Assembly (NCBI GenBank): GCA_018394295.1
Contig: CP074573.1
Location: 496,001 to 560,000, forward strand
Reading direction: 5' to 3'
Length of the DNA stretch: 64,000 nucleotides
DNA from: Mycoplasmatota bacterium
GTDB taxonomy: Bacteria > Bacillota_I > Bacilli_A > Haloplasmatales > Haloplasmataceae
Positions 37,755 to 46,390 of this stretch are shown here, piece by piece. A program made the translations under genes and the position numbers. Positions within the stretch are counted from its first letter, which is position 1. The number at the start of each line of letters is the position of its first letter. The notes beneath the pieces are model-generated. The model saw nothing but the letters and a program-made list of their open reading frames with translations, made no database searches and had not been told where the DNA came from.

Positions 37755-37806
37755 GTATGATACTCCTTTATTTGTTTGGCGATGAATTAAGTGTATCATA
37801 CATGTC
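37750..37806 (-). promoter_or_regulatory. Hairpin that sequesters the IS30 transposase start codon
   Basis: A 14-bp perfect inverted repeat (GACATGTATGATAC at 37750-37763, its complement at 37793-37806) brackets the ribosome site. In RNA entering from outside the element, the arms would pair and enclose the start region, blocking translation. A transcript starting inside, after the upstream arm, would be free. This is a known strategy of insertion sequences against read-through expression. Confidence 0.6.
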
Positions 37807-37819
37807 TTTTTTTGACACT

Positions 37820-37846
37820 TTATTTGTCTGATTTAATTATACAATT
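37820..37846 (-). repeat. Right terminal inverted repeat of the IS30 element
   Basis: It is the counterpart of 36744-36770; read on the minus strand it begins AATTGT and ends GACAAATAA. Confidence 0.75.
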
Positions 37847-37925
37847 TGGGATATATAAAAAATTATTGTAGATATAGTGTTAAAAATAATGTATAATAAA
37901 ATATATTTGTTTATGGGAGGTAAGT

Positions 37926-39074
37926 ATGAAAGAGAAAATTATTGAATTACTACATGAGTTTCAAGAAACTTACGATAAAAAAGATGTAAATAATGTTGAT
38001 CAGTTTATGAAGAAACTTTTTATCGATAAGGAAAATATTTCGATTTTAGGGACAAGTTTTGGTGAGTTATGTTTAGGTTATGATGAATGTAAGAAGTTAT
38101 TTACAGATGATTGGGAATATTGGAGTTTTGAGCATTTAGATTTTGACCATCTTATTATTAAAGATTATGAGGATGCTGTTTTAGTTTATGCTCCTGCTTA
38201 TTTTTCTTTTACTTTTAAACATAATAATTATGGAGATTATATTGATGAACTTAAAGATCAATTAAATGATTCAAAAAATCTACAAAAAGATTTAACAGAA
38301 ATTAATTGGATTATAGCTCATTTTCTCCATGAAAGAGAAATAAAGGATAGAAAATATATGTTAGATTTAAGGTTATGTTTTATTTTTGTTAAAACAAACA
38401 ATGAGTTTAAAGTAAAACAAATTCAATTTTCTGTCCCTGAGGATTATTCAGATACTAGATTAGCGCTACCTGAAATCAAAAGTGCTTATGAAAGTGAGAT
38501 AGAAAAATATTTAGCACATAAGACTGCTGAAAACATTGAAATACAGGATGTATTAAAACCATTTAGTCATGATTTTATGAATCTTGATATTGATGAGATG
38601 ATACACAAGTATTTTGATTTAGAAAATCTTCTAATATTACATGTTGATAATCAAATCGCAGAAAATTTAGAAGACTTAAAATTACTTATCAAAGATATTC
38701 GGAAAAATTGGCAGTCAATAGAGATAAATAGTGATGTGGCATATATAAAAAATAATGGAAAATGTGTCTCTATACTATCTAATGGTTTAGGAAAAAGTTA
38801 TATTGATGAAGAAACTTTTTATAAAAATACTAAAGATAAAATTATTAAAATCGCTAATGGAAATCTTCATGAAAAAGAAAAATTATTTGTTATTAGAAAA
38901 GAAATTAGTACTGCAATGAGAGATGTTTCTGTTTCAAATGAATATGATTGGCCAATTCGTGTACACATGTTAATGAAAAAACATGAAAATCGTTGGTTAA
39001 TTCAATATTTACAATTTTCCTATCCTTTTTACTACATATTAGAAAATAAGAATCAGTTTATGAAATTAGTTTAA
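37926..39074 (+). CDS. Uncharacterised protein with two NTF2/SnoaL-like halves
   Basis: 382 residues, GGGAGG eight bases before the ATG. Two halves (about 1-180 and 200-375) share a layout: a helical start ('ELLHEFQETYDKKDVNNVDQFMKKLF' versus 'DVLKPFSHDFMNLDIDEMIHKYF'), then 'ISILGTSFGELCLGYDECKKLFTDDW' versus 'LLILHVDNQIAENLEDLKLLIKDI', then beta strands. This suggests a duplicated SnoaL/NTF2-like fold, often a ligand-binding or small enzyme domain. No catalytic residues can be assigned. It lies between an IS30 element and an APH-like kinase. Confidence 0.6.
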   Translation: MKEKIIELLHEFQETYDKKDVNNVDQFMKKLFIDKENISILGTSFGELCLGYDECKKLFTDDWEYWSFEHLDFDHLIIKDYEDAVLVYAPAYFSFTFKHNNYGDYIDELKDQLNDSKNLQKDLTEINWIIAHFLHEREIKDRKYMLDLRLCFIFVKTNNEFKVKQIQFSVPEDYSDTRLALPEIKSAYESEIEKYLAHKTAENIEIQDVLKPFSHDFMNLDIDEMIHKYFDLENLLILHVDNQIAENLEDLKLLIKDIRKNWQSIEINSDVAYIKNNGKCVSILSNGLGKSYIDEETFYKNTKDKIIKIANGNLHEKEKLFVIRKEISTAMRDVSVSNEYDWPIRVHMLMKKHENRWLIQYLQFSYPFYYILENKNQFMKLV

Positions 39075-39097
39075 TATTGGATAAATACGGAGGATTT

Positions 39098-40018
39098 ATG
39101 AATCTTGAATTAATTATTAATAATTTAAAAAGTAATTATTTTAAAAACAAAAAAATTATAAAAGTTGAACCAATTTTAAAGGGTTATTCTTTTGATAAAA
39201 AAGTATATCTAGAAGATGATAAAAATAATCAGTATGTTTTAAGAGTATCTGATTTCTCTGAATATGATAAGAAGCAAAAAGAATTTGAAGTGATGAAACA
39301 AGTTGAAAAGTTAAATGTAAAAATGAGTAAGCCACTATATATTGGAGTTAATGAAGATGAGGATGTATGTTTTCAATTAGTAAGTTATCTAAGTGGTCAG
39401 GATGCATCTGAAACATTATCACTTTATAGTGAAGATGAACAATATAATATAGGGTTTGAAGCTGGAATTGAGTTAAAAAAGATGCATAAATTAGTAGCTC
39501 CTAAAAATTATCCTGATTGGTTTTTGGTAAAAAGTAAAAAGAATAATAGATATATAAATGCTTATAAAGAATTAGGAATTTATATAAAAGGCGAAGAAAA
39601 AATCTTTAATTATATGAATGAAAATATGGATCTAATGAAAAATAGACCCAATCACTTTCAGCATGATGATTTTCATGTAGGTAATATTATTGTTGAAGAT
39701 AAAAGTTATAAAGGAGTGATTGATTTTAATCGATATGATTATGGAGATCCTATTCATGATTTTTATAAAGTTCCTATGTTTAGTACTGAAATAAGTATTC
39801 CTTTTTCAGTAGGACAAATTGATGGTTATTTTAATCATCAAGTCCCAAAATCATTTTGGGAATTATATACACTTTATCTATCAATGAGTTTTATTCCTTC
39901 TATTGTCTGGTCAAAGAAATATTATCCTGAAGATTTAGAAGAGATGACAGAACGTGTTTATAGAATATATGATGAACATAAAGGATTTGAAACAATTATT
40001 CCTAATTGGTATAAATAA
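39098..40018 (+). CDS. Aminoglycoside phosphotransferase (APH)-family kinase
   Basis: 306 residues from the ATG at 39098, which follows CGGAGG; the upstream in-frame ATG at 39077 has no ribosome site. The kinase-like fold shows an N-lobe ('NNQYVLRVSDFSEYDKKQKEFEVMKQVEKL'), the catalytic loop 'FQHDDFHVGNIIVED' (HxDxHxxN) and the metal motif 'GVIDFNRYDYGDPIHDF'. The family covers antibiotic kinases, choline and homoserine kinases; true resistance cannot be claimed. It is separated by 23 bases from the SnoaL-like gene and is likely co-transcribed with it. Confidence 0.82.
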   Translation: MNLELIINNLKSNYFKNKKIIKVEPILKGYSFDKKVYLEDDKNNQYVLRVSDFSEYDKKQKEFEVMKQVEKLNVKMSKPLYIGVNEDEDVCFQLVSYLSGQDASETLSLYSEDEQYNIGFEAGIELKKMHKLVAPKNYPDWFLVKSKKNNRYINAYKELGIYIKGEEKIFNYMNENMDLMKNRPNHFQHDDFHVGNIIVEDKSYKGVIDFNRYDYGDPIHDFYKVPMFSTEISIPFSVGQIDGYFNHQVPKSFWELYTLYLSMSFIPSIVWSKKYYPEDLEEMTERVYRIYDEHKGFETIIPNWYK

Positions 40019-40121
40019 TATATTATTAAGAACTAATATCTAACTATTATTTTTATATACACGTTTAAGTCAGTATTTACAATAAACACTACAGAGACTA
40101 TTTATATAGGGGGTGGGAAAT

Positions 40122-40649
40122 ATGTTATTCAATGATTTAGAAACAGAAAGATTATTTCTTAAAAATATAACTATTGACGATAGAGATTTTATATTTAGTC
40201 AGTTTTCAGATGATGTAGTGAACAGGTACCTATTTGATGCAGAACCAGTAACTGATATGCAAGGAGCAGATGAAATCATTTCATTTTATATACAACCTGA
40301 ACCACGATTGCAACACCGATGGATTATTGTACGAAAGTCAGATGGGATGAAAATGGGTACCTGTGGATTTCATTGTTGGAATCAGACAGATTGTAAAGTT
40401 GAAGTCGGATATGACCTCAAAGAAGAGTTTTGGGGAAGGGGTTATATGCAAGAAGCCATGAAAAAAATTATCTTATTTGCCATCAATGATATGCATGTAA
40501 AAGAGGTAAATGCATGTATTTATATTGATAATCAAAAGTCGATTCGTCTTGTGGAAAATCTTGGTTTTGTTTTATCGGGTTCAAGTTATGAGATGTTTAG
40601 AGATAAAGAATACTTACATAATAACTACTCGTTTTATTTCACTAATTAA
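40122..40649 (+). CDS. GNAT-family N-acetyltransferase (RimJ/RimL type)
   Basis: 175 residues from the ATG at 40122 behind GGGGGTG. The opening 'LETERLFLKNITIDDRDFIF' is typical of RimJ/RimL-like acetyltransferases, and 'VEVGYDLKEEFWGRGYMQEAMKKIILFA' contains the acetyl-CoA-binding Q/RxxGxG/A region as 'WGRGYMQEA'. 'NACIYIDNQKSIRLVENLGFVLSG' completes the fold. The substrate may be a protein N-terminus or a small molecule. It has its own terminator and belongs to the accessory block. Confidence 0.85.
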   Translation: MLFNDLETERLFLKNITIDDRDFIFSQFSDDVVNRYLFDAEPVTDMQGADEIISFYIQPEPRLQHRWIIVRKSDGMKMGTCGFHCWNQTDCKVEVGYDLKEEFWGRGYMQEAMKKIILFAINDMHVKEVNACIYIDNQKSIRLVENLGFVLSGSSYEMFRDKEYLHNNYSFYFTN

Positions 40650-40683
40650 CATAATCTATAATTGCATAACTTATAAAATATAA

Positions 40684-40716
40684 ATTAAAGGAAGTCTAAA
40701 TTGGCTTCCTTTAATA
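40684..40716 (+). terminator. Rho-independent terminator of the acetyltransferase gene
   Basis: Arms ATTAAAGGAAG (40684-40694) and CTTCCTTTAAT (40704-40714) are perfectly complementary. The T-run is weak, so efficiency is uncertain. Confidence 0.65.
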
Positions 40717-40840
40717 AATTATTATATTATCGACATCAAGTCAACAATTAAGATAACTATGACGAAAATGACAAAATGCTCGTAATATGTATATAATTTT
40801 GTTATCATTATATTATCTAAGAAAAGAGAGAAGTGATTGT

Positions 40841-41706
40841 ATGAATAAAATTAGGGTGGTTTATTTTTCGGGTACCGGAGGGACAAAGATAGTTGCCAAT
40901 TGTTTTGAAACTTTATTAAAAGAAAAGGGTTAATTGTTAATAAGACTGAAATTGATGCTAAAATGGAGATATTAGATGAAAAAGAGGACTTATTAGTATT
41001 GTTGTATCCTGTTTTTTCTGGTAATTCTCCTAGAATTGTTAATGAGTGGATTCAATTACAAAATAAGGTTGATAATACTTCAGCTGTTATAATTTCAGTA
41101 TCAGGTGGAGGAGAAATTAGTCCGAATACAGCTTCTAGAGTAAAGTGTAAAAAACAATTAAAAAGAAAAGGTTATAATATTTTTTATGAGAATATGTTAA
41201 TTATGCCAAGTAATTGTATTGTAAGAACCAAAGAAGATTTGGCAATCAGGTTACTGAAAGTTTTACCTGAAAAGGTCAATAATATTATAAATCAAATTAT
41301 GAAGGTCAATAAACATATTATGAAACCCTTGTTAATAGATCGATTTTTATCATTGATTTTTATACTAGAAAGTATTGGAGCCAAAAGGTTTGGAAGAAAG
41401 ATTAAGATTACCGATAGTTGTATAAGTTGTTCACTGTGTGAAAAAAATTGTCCTACTGAAAATATTAAAATGATAGACGGTAAACCTTCTTTTGGTAATA
41501 AATGCATTATGTGTTTAAAGTGTATATATAGTTGCCCTAAAAATGCGTTAAAATCAGGAGTATTTAAATCAATGGTATTTGAAGAAGGTTTTAATTTAAA
41601 AAGAATCGAAGATAAGTTAGATAAAAAAGACTTACAACCAGTCAGTGATTTAGCTAAAGGATATATATGGAAAGGTGTAAAAGAATATTTAAAAGATTAC
41701 GATTAA
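40841..41706 (+). CDS. EFR1-type flavodoxin-ferredoxin protein, split by a -1 frameshift
   Basis: The start at 40841 gives a flavodoxin N-terminus 'KIRVVYFSGTGGTKIVAN' with an FMN phosphate loop, then a TAA at 40931. The -1 frame takes over at the same point and continues to 41706 with '-LVLLYPVFSGNSPRIVNEW' (flavodoxin) and a two-cluster ferredoxin domain: 'CISCSLCEKNCPTENIKM' and 'CIMCLKCIYSCPKNALKSG'. The shift site is A-AAG-GGT (40924-40930), which fits the X-XXY-YYZ slippery pattern, directly followed by the stop. It is either a one-base deletion in a homopolymer or a programmed shift; the first is the simpler reading. The intact product would be about 288 residues, an electron carrier of unknown partner. 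Confidence 0.75.
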
Positions 41707-41896
41707 TTTTAATAGTGAAGAATAACCCCCTTTTCTTCAAGTAATCCTGGTATTTTTTAAAACTAGGAGACTTACTAGAAATGTAATACTCACCTATAAT
41801 ACAATCATCTATGTTGACGTAGTCACAAAGAGCTAGTAATTTCTTAATCTTTCTTTTATCATCTTTATGAAATGTTCCTCTATATATTACTTCCAT
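41654..41896 (-). CDS. Small hypothetical protein
   Basis: An 80-residue frame whose 3' end overlaps the end of the convergent flavodoxin-ferredoxin gene by about 50 bases. The first 50 residues ('MEVIYRGTFHKDDKRKIKKLLALCDYVNIDDCIIGEYYIS') look like a real small basic protein. The last 25 ('FFTIKINRNLLNILLHLSIYIL') read into the antisense of the neighbour, suggesting a lost original stop. The ribosome site GGTGAAAAG is weak. No family is recognised. Confidence 0.4.
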   Translation of the reverse strand: MEVIYRGTFHKDDKRKIKKLLALCDYVNIDDCIIGEYYISSKSPSFKKYQDYLKKRGLFFTIKINRNLLNILLHLSIYIL

Positions 41897-41922
41897 TTCT
41901 TTTCACCATTCTTATAATAATC

Positions 41923-42195
41923 TTAATATGTGGACATAACTTGAGTTTGTTGTTCAATAAAATACTTCTCTAAATGTTTCAGCATAAATACAATTCTTTC
42001 TTCCAATTCTTCTGTTTGTTTATGAGGGAGTATTTCATACATATCATTTACTCCATCTAAAGAAACTAATCTTATTAGATCACTATCAAAATGAATAACA
42101 AAAGCATTTAAACAATCATCTAGTATTACTGAATCTATATACTCATTATTGTTCACTTCATCAAGTATTGAATTGTAGTCAAAGGTGTAATACAT
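41923..42195 (-). CDS. Small acidic hypothetical protein
   Basis: 90 residues from the ATG at 42195, just after the APH-like gene ends at 42204. The sequence is acidic ('YNSILDEVNNNEYIDSVILDDCLNAFVIHFDSDLIRLVSL') and has a helical tail. An AGGG stands 13 bases upstream, rather far. It is likely translated from the kinase message. No family is recognised. Confidence 0.5.
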   Translation of the reverse strand: MYYTFDYNSILDEVNNNEYIDSVILDDCLNAFVIHFDSDLIRLVSLDGVNDMYEILPHKQTEELEERIVFMLKHLEKYFIEQQTQVMSTY

Positions 42196-42203
42196 TGTTA
42201 GAA

Positions 42204-43007
42204 CTAACCCTTTTTTATTATGGTTTGTAACCAATCTTTTTCATATAAATTAACTTCTAAATTATTTTGATAATTATCAAATAATCTACGAGTTGCGACT
42301 AAAGGTAAATATCTAATAATTATTTCTTTATCAATCTTCTTGAAATTACAATAATGTTTTAAATAATTTTCTGAAAATATTTTAACTATATTATATACTT
42401 CTTCACCATATACATTATTAATGTATGGTGAAATCATTGTTAAATAAGTCCATCCAACATCTAAAATGTAACTACCGATATTCGCACCATTCCAGTCAAT
42501 AATTGAGTATTTATCTGTTTTATTATCAACAATAACATTTAACGGATGAAAGTCGCCGTGACATAGCGTATAATCGTCAGTTAAGGTTTGAAGAAGGTCA
42601 TTCATATTAAAAGCGATATTTTCCATTGATTCGTTTGTTTTATCAATATACCATTTATATATATTTTTTTGGACAGGTAATCCATCAATCTTATTTTGAT
42701 GAATACTATAATGAATATTCGCAAATATATATGAGTAATCATTTTCTAAATCTTCAAAAAGAAAATCAGCAAGTAATTTACCTTCTGCTTTTTCATAAAT
42801 TAACGCAGTTTTATTATTATATATTATCTTTCCTTTATATAAAGGATTAAAGAGCATTAAGTTATTTAAAGTTAAATTGATACTTTCTTCTTTATCAATT
42901 GCGTAATCTGAAACGTGATTTTTAAAGATTTTTATTACTTCATTGTCCCCGTATTCATAAACTTTTGCAGTTCCTCCATCACCAATTAATTTACCAATTA
43001 CTTTCAT
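42204..43007 (-). CDS. APH/choline-kinase-like phosphotransferase
   Basis: 267 residues with AGGAGG eight bases before the ATG. The N-lobe has a glycine-rich loop 'IGKLIGDGGTAKVYEYG' and the lysine 'EVIKIFKNH'. The catalytic loop is 'LCHGDFHPLNVIVDN' and the metal-binding motif 'YSIIDWNGANIGSYILDVG'. The intact Gly loop resembles TOMM/Kdo-type and antibiotic kinases. It is a second APH-like kinase within 3 kb of the first but unlike it in sequence. The substrate is unknown. Confidence 0.8.
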   Translation of the reverse strand: MKVIGKLIGDGGTAKVYEYGDNEVIKIFKNHVSDYAIDKEESINLTLNNLMLFNPLYKGKIIYNNKTALIYEKAEGKLLADFLFEDLENDYSYIFANIHYSIHQNKIDGLPVQKNIYKWYIDKTNESMENIAFNMNDLLQTLTDDYTLCHGDFHPLNVIVDNKTDKYSIIDWNGANIGSYILDVGWTYLTMISPYINNVYGEEVYNIVKIFSENYLKHYCNFKKIDKEIIIRYLPLVATRRLFDNYQNNLEVNLYEKDWLQTIIKKG

Positions 43008-43249
43008 AGATGTTCCTCCTATTAATTTCTATTTATCTGCTTATTTTAAATTGATCATATAATTTTACTATTATTTAAGTTATATGAATCTACTAATGTA
43101 TAAAATCATATTCTATTTTTCTACCCTTTTTTTTAAATGTTATATGGATATACTAATTCATACAGATTTTTTCCTAGTGTTTTCAATTCTTATATGATTT
43201 TATCAGTATATTTCAAAACTCCTTTATGATATACTTCAACAATTATCTA

Positions 43250-44100
43250 CTTAGGTCCAGATACATCATATCTATTCAATGTTACATAGTTCGAATCCGG
43301 AGTAAAGAAAGGTATGTTTTGATCATTATAATAATTAGTATATCTCCATTTCGAGATTTTCTTTTGAAATAGAACCTTCTAACACCTTATCAATTCCTGA
43401 AATATCAATGTCAATTTATTTATCATAGTATGTATTGTCTATATTCATGTCTACAAAAGAATAAATACTAAGTTTATTATCTTCTTCAATTGAATTTGAG
43501 ACGAAATAATAACGATTAATACGACTGACGAAACAACTAAGACCGAAAATGATAATTGTACACGTGGTAGTTTATAGGTTTTTTTGATTGTATGAAGCGA
43601 TTTTTATTGCGATGGTAAAGGTAATTATATAAAATTATTAAAATTAACAACACAATAATTGTTGGATAAACACAGGGTGTAATAATGAATGGAACTGTTG
43701 CATTATATGTCAAGGCTTCATATGTGATTTCGCTTTCAAAACTATACAATTGATCAAAAACAAAAGTGGTTTCATAAAGAGGCTGATTACCCTTGAGTGG
43801 GTAACTATTTACAGACACTTTAATATTTTCCCTATTTTTACAATATTTGTCAACCTTTGTGTTAGATATTCCGCTAACTCCAGCTAACCTTTATCATTGC
43901 AACTTAGTCTGAAAATAATATCCTCATACGGCACAATTTGACATCTATAAATCCTCTCAGATCCCATAGGCTCGTATTATCAAATCAAATTCATCACTAA
44001 CATAATCAATAAAGGGTGTACATTCTATACTCTCTAAAATCTCGCTATTTGGCGATAAAAAAGGTACTATAGTGAAAATATCACTTATAGCACCTGGTAT
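43250..44100 (-). pseudogene. Decayed membrane-protein gene with several frameshifts
   Basis: Joined minus-strand fragments give a continuous trace. 'FIDYVSDEFDLIIR' (about 44030) and 'GSERIYRCQIVPYEDIIFRL' (about 43960) come first. 'NSYPLKGNQPLYETTFVFDQLYSFES' follows, with a membrane helix 'YPTIIVLLILIILYNYLYHRN' (43600-43815). Next is a second helix 'FSVLVVSSVVLIVIISS' (about 43540), then 'DNTYYDK' and 'IDISGIDKVLEGSISKENLEMEIY' (about 43400-43340). At least three frame changes and several stops separate them. A conserved-looking 93-codon piece at 43537-43818 is the longest open part. The family is not recognised. Confidence 0.6.
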
Positions 44101-44224
44101 ACTAAACCTAGTTGTCTTTTTGAACCTGCTAAGGTAGAGTTGTCTTGGCTAAGGCGCAATGGTTTTGTATGGAGTTACAATATTAATTTTGATTAGAATA
44201 GGACTCTTGAACCTAATCAACAAA

Positions 44225-44460
44225 GTACCTTTCGTGATTGTAAAAAAAATTGATTATTCTCTAAAACTCCTAAAGGAACAAAATCAAGTGCAACCATATA
44301 TAGTGTTATTGAAACCGCGAAGGAGAATAATATAAAACCAATTGAATATCTAACCTATTTATTTGATAGATTACCAAATGTAGATTTGAATATGAACAAA
44401 TTCTAGACACATTATTACCTTGGTCAGATGGACTCCCTGAAAATTGTAAATTAAATACAT
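44225..44460 (+). pseudogene. C-terminal remnant of an IS66-family transposase
   Basis: Translation gives 'LFSKTPKGTKSSATIYSVIETAKENNIKPIEYLTYLFDRLPNVDL' and, after a break, 'LPWSDGLPENCKLN'. This corresponds to the IS66 TnpC end (F-x-NTPKGA-ASA-IYSxxETAKENGLxPxxYLxYLFxxLPN). Upstream, 'TFRDCKKN' may derive from the 'FVIGRKNWLF' segment with indels. Only about 75 residues are left; no inverted repeats or other IS66 genes were found nearby. Confidence 0.8.
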
Positions 44461-44461
44461 A

Positions 44462-44492
44462 AAAAAATTCCTCGTTTTGAAGAATTTTTTAT
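44462..44492. terminator. Terminator between the IS66 remnant and the broken LytTR gene
   Basis: An AAAAAATTC-type arm (44462-44470) and a GAATTTTTT arm (44480-44488) flank a CTCGTTTTGA loop. A- and T-runs on both sides allow action in either direction. Confidence 0.6.
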
Positions 44493-44499
44493 GTGTGTT

Positions 44500-44885
44500 A
44501 TATTTGACTATTTGACGCTTACAAACTTTAAATTCAGGAATAATCGATATAACATGATTCTTATTTACAACATAGGATTTGTGAATTCTAATGAAACCAT
44601 ATTGCTCAAACATACCATGTATTTCATAGAACTTTAATCAATATAATAATCACCTTTAGTAGTGTGACAAATAATGTCATGTCCTTAACTCTCAACATAT
44701 ATGATATTCCTGTATTCAATAATAAAAAACTTATCGTCTCTTCTTCCGATAATCGTTGTACAATTTTTTGAGGATTTAGTTAATTGGTAATCTTCACCAC
44801 TTAATACAAACTCAAAATCCCCTTGATTTAATCGTTGTTTAACGAGTTCTAAATCTTCTATATTCCCTTTAAACAGTATTTTCAT
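44500..44885 (-). pseudogene. Broken LytTR-family DNA-binding protein
   Basis: From the ATG at 44885 the frame reads 'MKILFKGNIEDLELVKQRLNQ', then 'IIEYRNIIYVES', a TAA, 'GHDIICHTTKGDYYID', another stop, and after a frameshift 'HGMFEQYGFIRIHKSYVVNKNHVISIIPEF'. The last part is the LytTR core (F-x-R-x-HKSYxVN-xxI). Two stops and one frameshift within 130 codons show decay. Short LytTR proteins of this type usually control a neighbouring membrane protein; the decayed membrane-protein gene next to the IS66 scar is a candidate partner. Confidence 0.72.
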
Positions 44886-44972
44886 CATATCACCTTATTA
44901 ATATAATATCATAAATATATAAAGAGTTTTACTAATATATCATAAGATGCATTATTATATTCTTAATGTACA

Positions 44973-44999
44973 CAAAAAAAGAACTAATTTTATAGTTCT
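44973..44999 (-). terminator. Terminator after the 45.1-46.1 kb membrane protein gene
   Basis: On the minus strand GAACTA pairs with TAGTTC (44981-44999) and a run of seven T follows (44974-44980). Confidence 0.65.
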
Positions 45000-45117
45000 C
45001 TAAATATATGAATCATTATTTGGATAACCCTACTTGTTTTTATGGTGATACGATAGTATCACCAATTACATGATTTCTTATAGTGTTCATTTAATTACTT
45101 TATAATGTGTTATTGAC

Positions 45118-46116
45118 TCAAAATGTATTTGGACTATCCCAAAATACATGAAATGATGTATAATCAAAATTCAGTTGAACTTTAATTAATTCAGACTGAT
45201 AATACAATTTAGAAATTTCTACATCTCCTTTAGTTATAAATAATCCAGCAATTTCAAAATCGTTACAATTTTTTTGATATTTATCTACAGATGTGCCATT
45301 ATCATCATTTTCAGCAATAACATCAAAATTCATGTGTGGATTTTGTTTATATATTTCTTCAAATACACTAATAATTCTATCAAAGAGGTTATAAGCGGTT
45401 TCAAGCGAAATAAACACATTTCTTAAAAAATAGTTCAATTCATAAAATGTATTTACTTCATAATCAAAGCGATATGATTCAATTACAATATGAGGAAATG
45501 ACAATTTTAACATCTCATGTATATTTCTCATTTCAGCATCATTTATTTTATTCTTTGATAGAACTGATATATCTAAATTCATAAAATTATTACTTATTTC
45601 ATCAGTTATTAAATTTCTATAAAATAAATCATCAAGCTTGGAGTAACCAACAAATAACTTAATACCGAATACTTTGATTAACAATTTCTGAACTAATGGC
45701 AACTCATTGTGATAGTCTTTTTTCACTTTCAAACTTAAACCATCTAAATACAGTTTATCCCATGGAATGAATCTAACTGGAGCAATGAATATAAAAGCTA
45801 GAAATATTCCACCTATATTTGTATTATATACACCATTATCATCTATTGTTACTGGGGCTTTAACAATGAATCTTTGATAGCACAAAACAATAAATGAAAC
45901 TGTCCAAGTTAATCCGACTATTGACGCCGGAATCAAAAACTTCAACTTATCATGATTACTATGTAATTCACCAGTTTCTCCATCTATAACTGCAATTATA
46001 GAAATTCTTATTATGGCAAACCAAATAAATACAACAGCGATAAACAAGAAAAACATTGCAACGTAAAACATCCCACTAAAATTGTATTTCTTCATATTAT
46101 TATTAGTCATATTCAT
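45118..46116 (-). CDS. Uncharacterised membrane protein
   Basis: 332 residues from the ATG at 46116, which has AAAGGAAG seven bases upstream. Two strong membrane helices ('GMFYVAMFFLFIAVVFIWFAIIRISII' and 'FLIPASIVGLTWTVSFIVLCY') are followed by a weaker one ('GIFLAFIFIAPVRFI') and a cytoplasmic region of about 200 residues. The frame is intact although its neighbours are decayed. No known domain was recognised. Confidence 0.6.
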   Translation of the reverse strand: MNMTNNNMKKYNFSGMFYVAMFFLFIAVVFIWFAIIRISIIAVIDGETGELHSNHDKLKFLIPASIVGLTWTVSFIVLCYQRFIVKAPVTIDDNGVYNTNIGGIFLAFIFIAPVRFIPWDKLYLDGLSLKVKKDYHNELPLVQKLLIKVFGIKLFVGYSKLDDLFYRNLITDEISNNFMNLDISVLSKNKINDAEMRNIHEMLKLSFPHIVIESYRFDYEVNTFYELNYFLRNVFISLETAYNLFDRIISVFEEIYKQNPHMNFDVIAENDDNGTSVDKYQKNCNDFEIAGLFITKGDVEISKLYYQSELIKVQLNFDYTSFHVFWDSPNTF

Positions 46117-46185
46117 AATCACTTCCTTTTATTTCTAGTATCATTGTAGCATAATTATGGTAGGTTTATAACTATATATTATAAA

Positions 46186-46222
46186 AAAGGCACTATCACC
46201 TAAAAATAGTGATAGCGCCTTG
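46186..46222 (-). terminator. Terminator downstream of the 46.4 kb remnant
   Basis: Minus-strand arms AAGGCGCTATCAC and GTGATAGTGCCTT (one G-T wobble) form a 13-bp stem followed by six T. It lies between the remnant at 46391-46708 and the membrane protein gene. Confidence 0.75.
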
Positions 46223-46234
46223 GTATAATCAAAT

Positions 46235-46257
46235 TGTCTTGTCCGTACCGACTTTAT
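46235..46257 (+). repeat. 23-bp direct repeat, copy 1
   Basis: An identical 23-base sequence (core GTCCGTACCGACTTTAT) occurs again at 47164-47186, and its last 13 bases (TACCGACTTTATT-type) recur at 46297-46313. Both full copies are followed by a CTAAG-containing hairpin and a motif resembling a tRNA T-loop (about AGTTCAAATCC). Confidence 0.75.
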
Positions 46258-46390
46258 CTCGATTTTGGACCCTGCAGTACCGAGTTGCTTTCACCTGACG
46301 TACCGACTTTATTTTAAATAGGCTCTAAGCGTTTTTTCAGCAGTTCAAATCCAGACGGTTCTATAGAATACCATCTACTTTCTAATCCTA

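Larger units (their letters stand above)
36744..37846 (-). mobile_element. IS30-family insertion sequence, about 1.1 kb
   Basis: The element is bounded by imperfect terminal inverted repeats (36744-36770 and 37820-37846, 21 of 27 positions matching). It carries one transposase gene on the minus strand, the size and layout expected for IS30. The left flank ends CTG and the right flank begins TGG, so any target duplication is only two bases (TG) and uncertain. It inserted between the thioredoxin-like gene's terminator and the SnoaL-like gene. Its transposase is broken by one stop codon, so it is probably immobile on its own. Confidence 0.88.

Noticed and set aside
39098-43007. Antibiotic resistance island
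   Set aside because: Two APH-like kinases and a GNAT are family matches only. They differ from each other and lack motifs that identify a known resistance enzyme.
43537-43818. Independent 93-residue membrane protein
   Set aside because: Matching fragments in other frames on both sides show it to be the middle of a larger broken gene.
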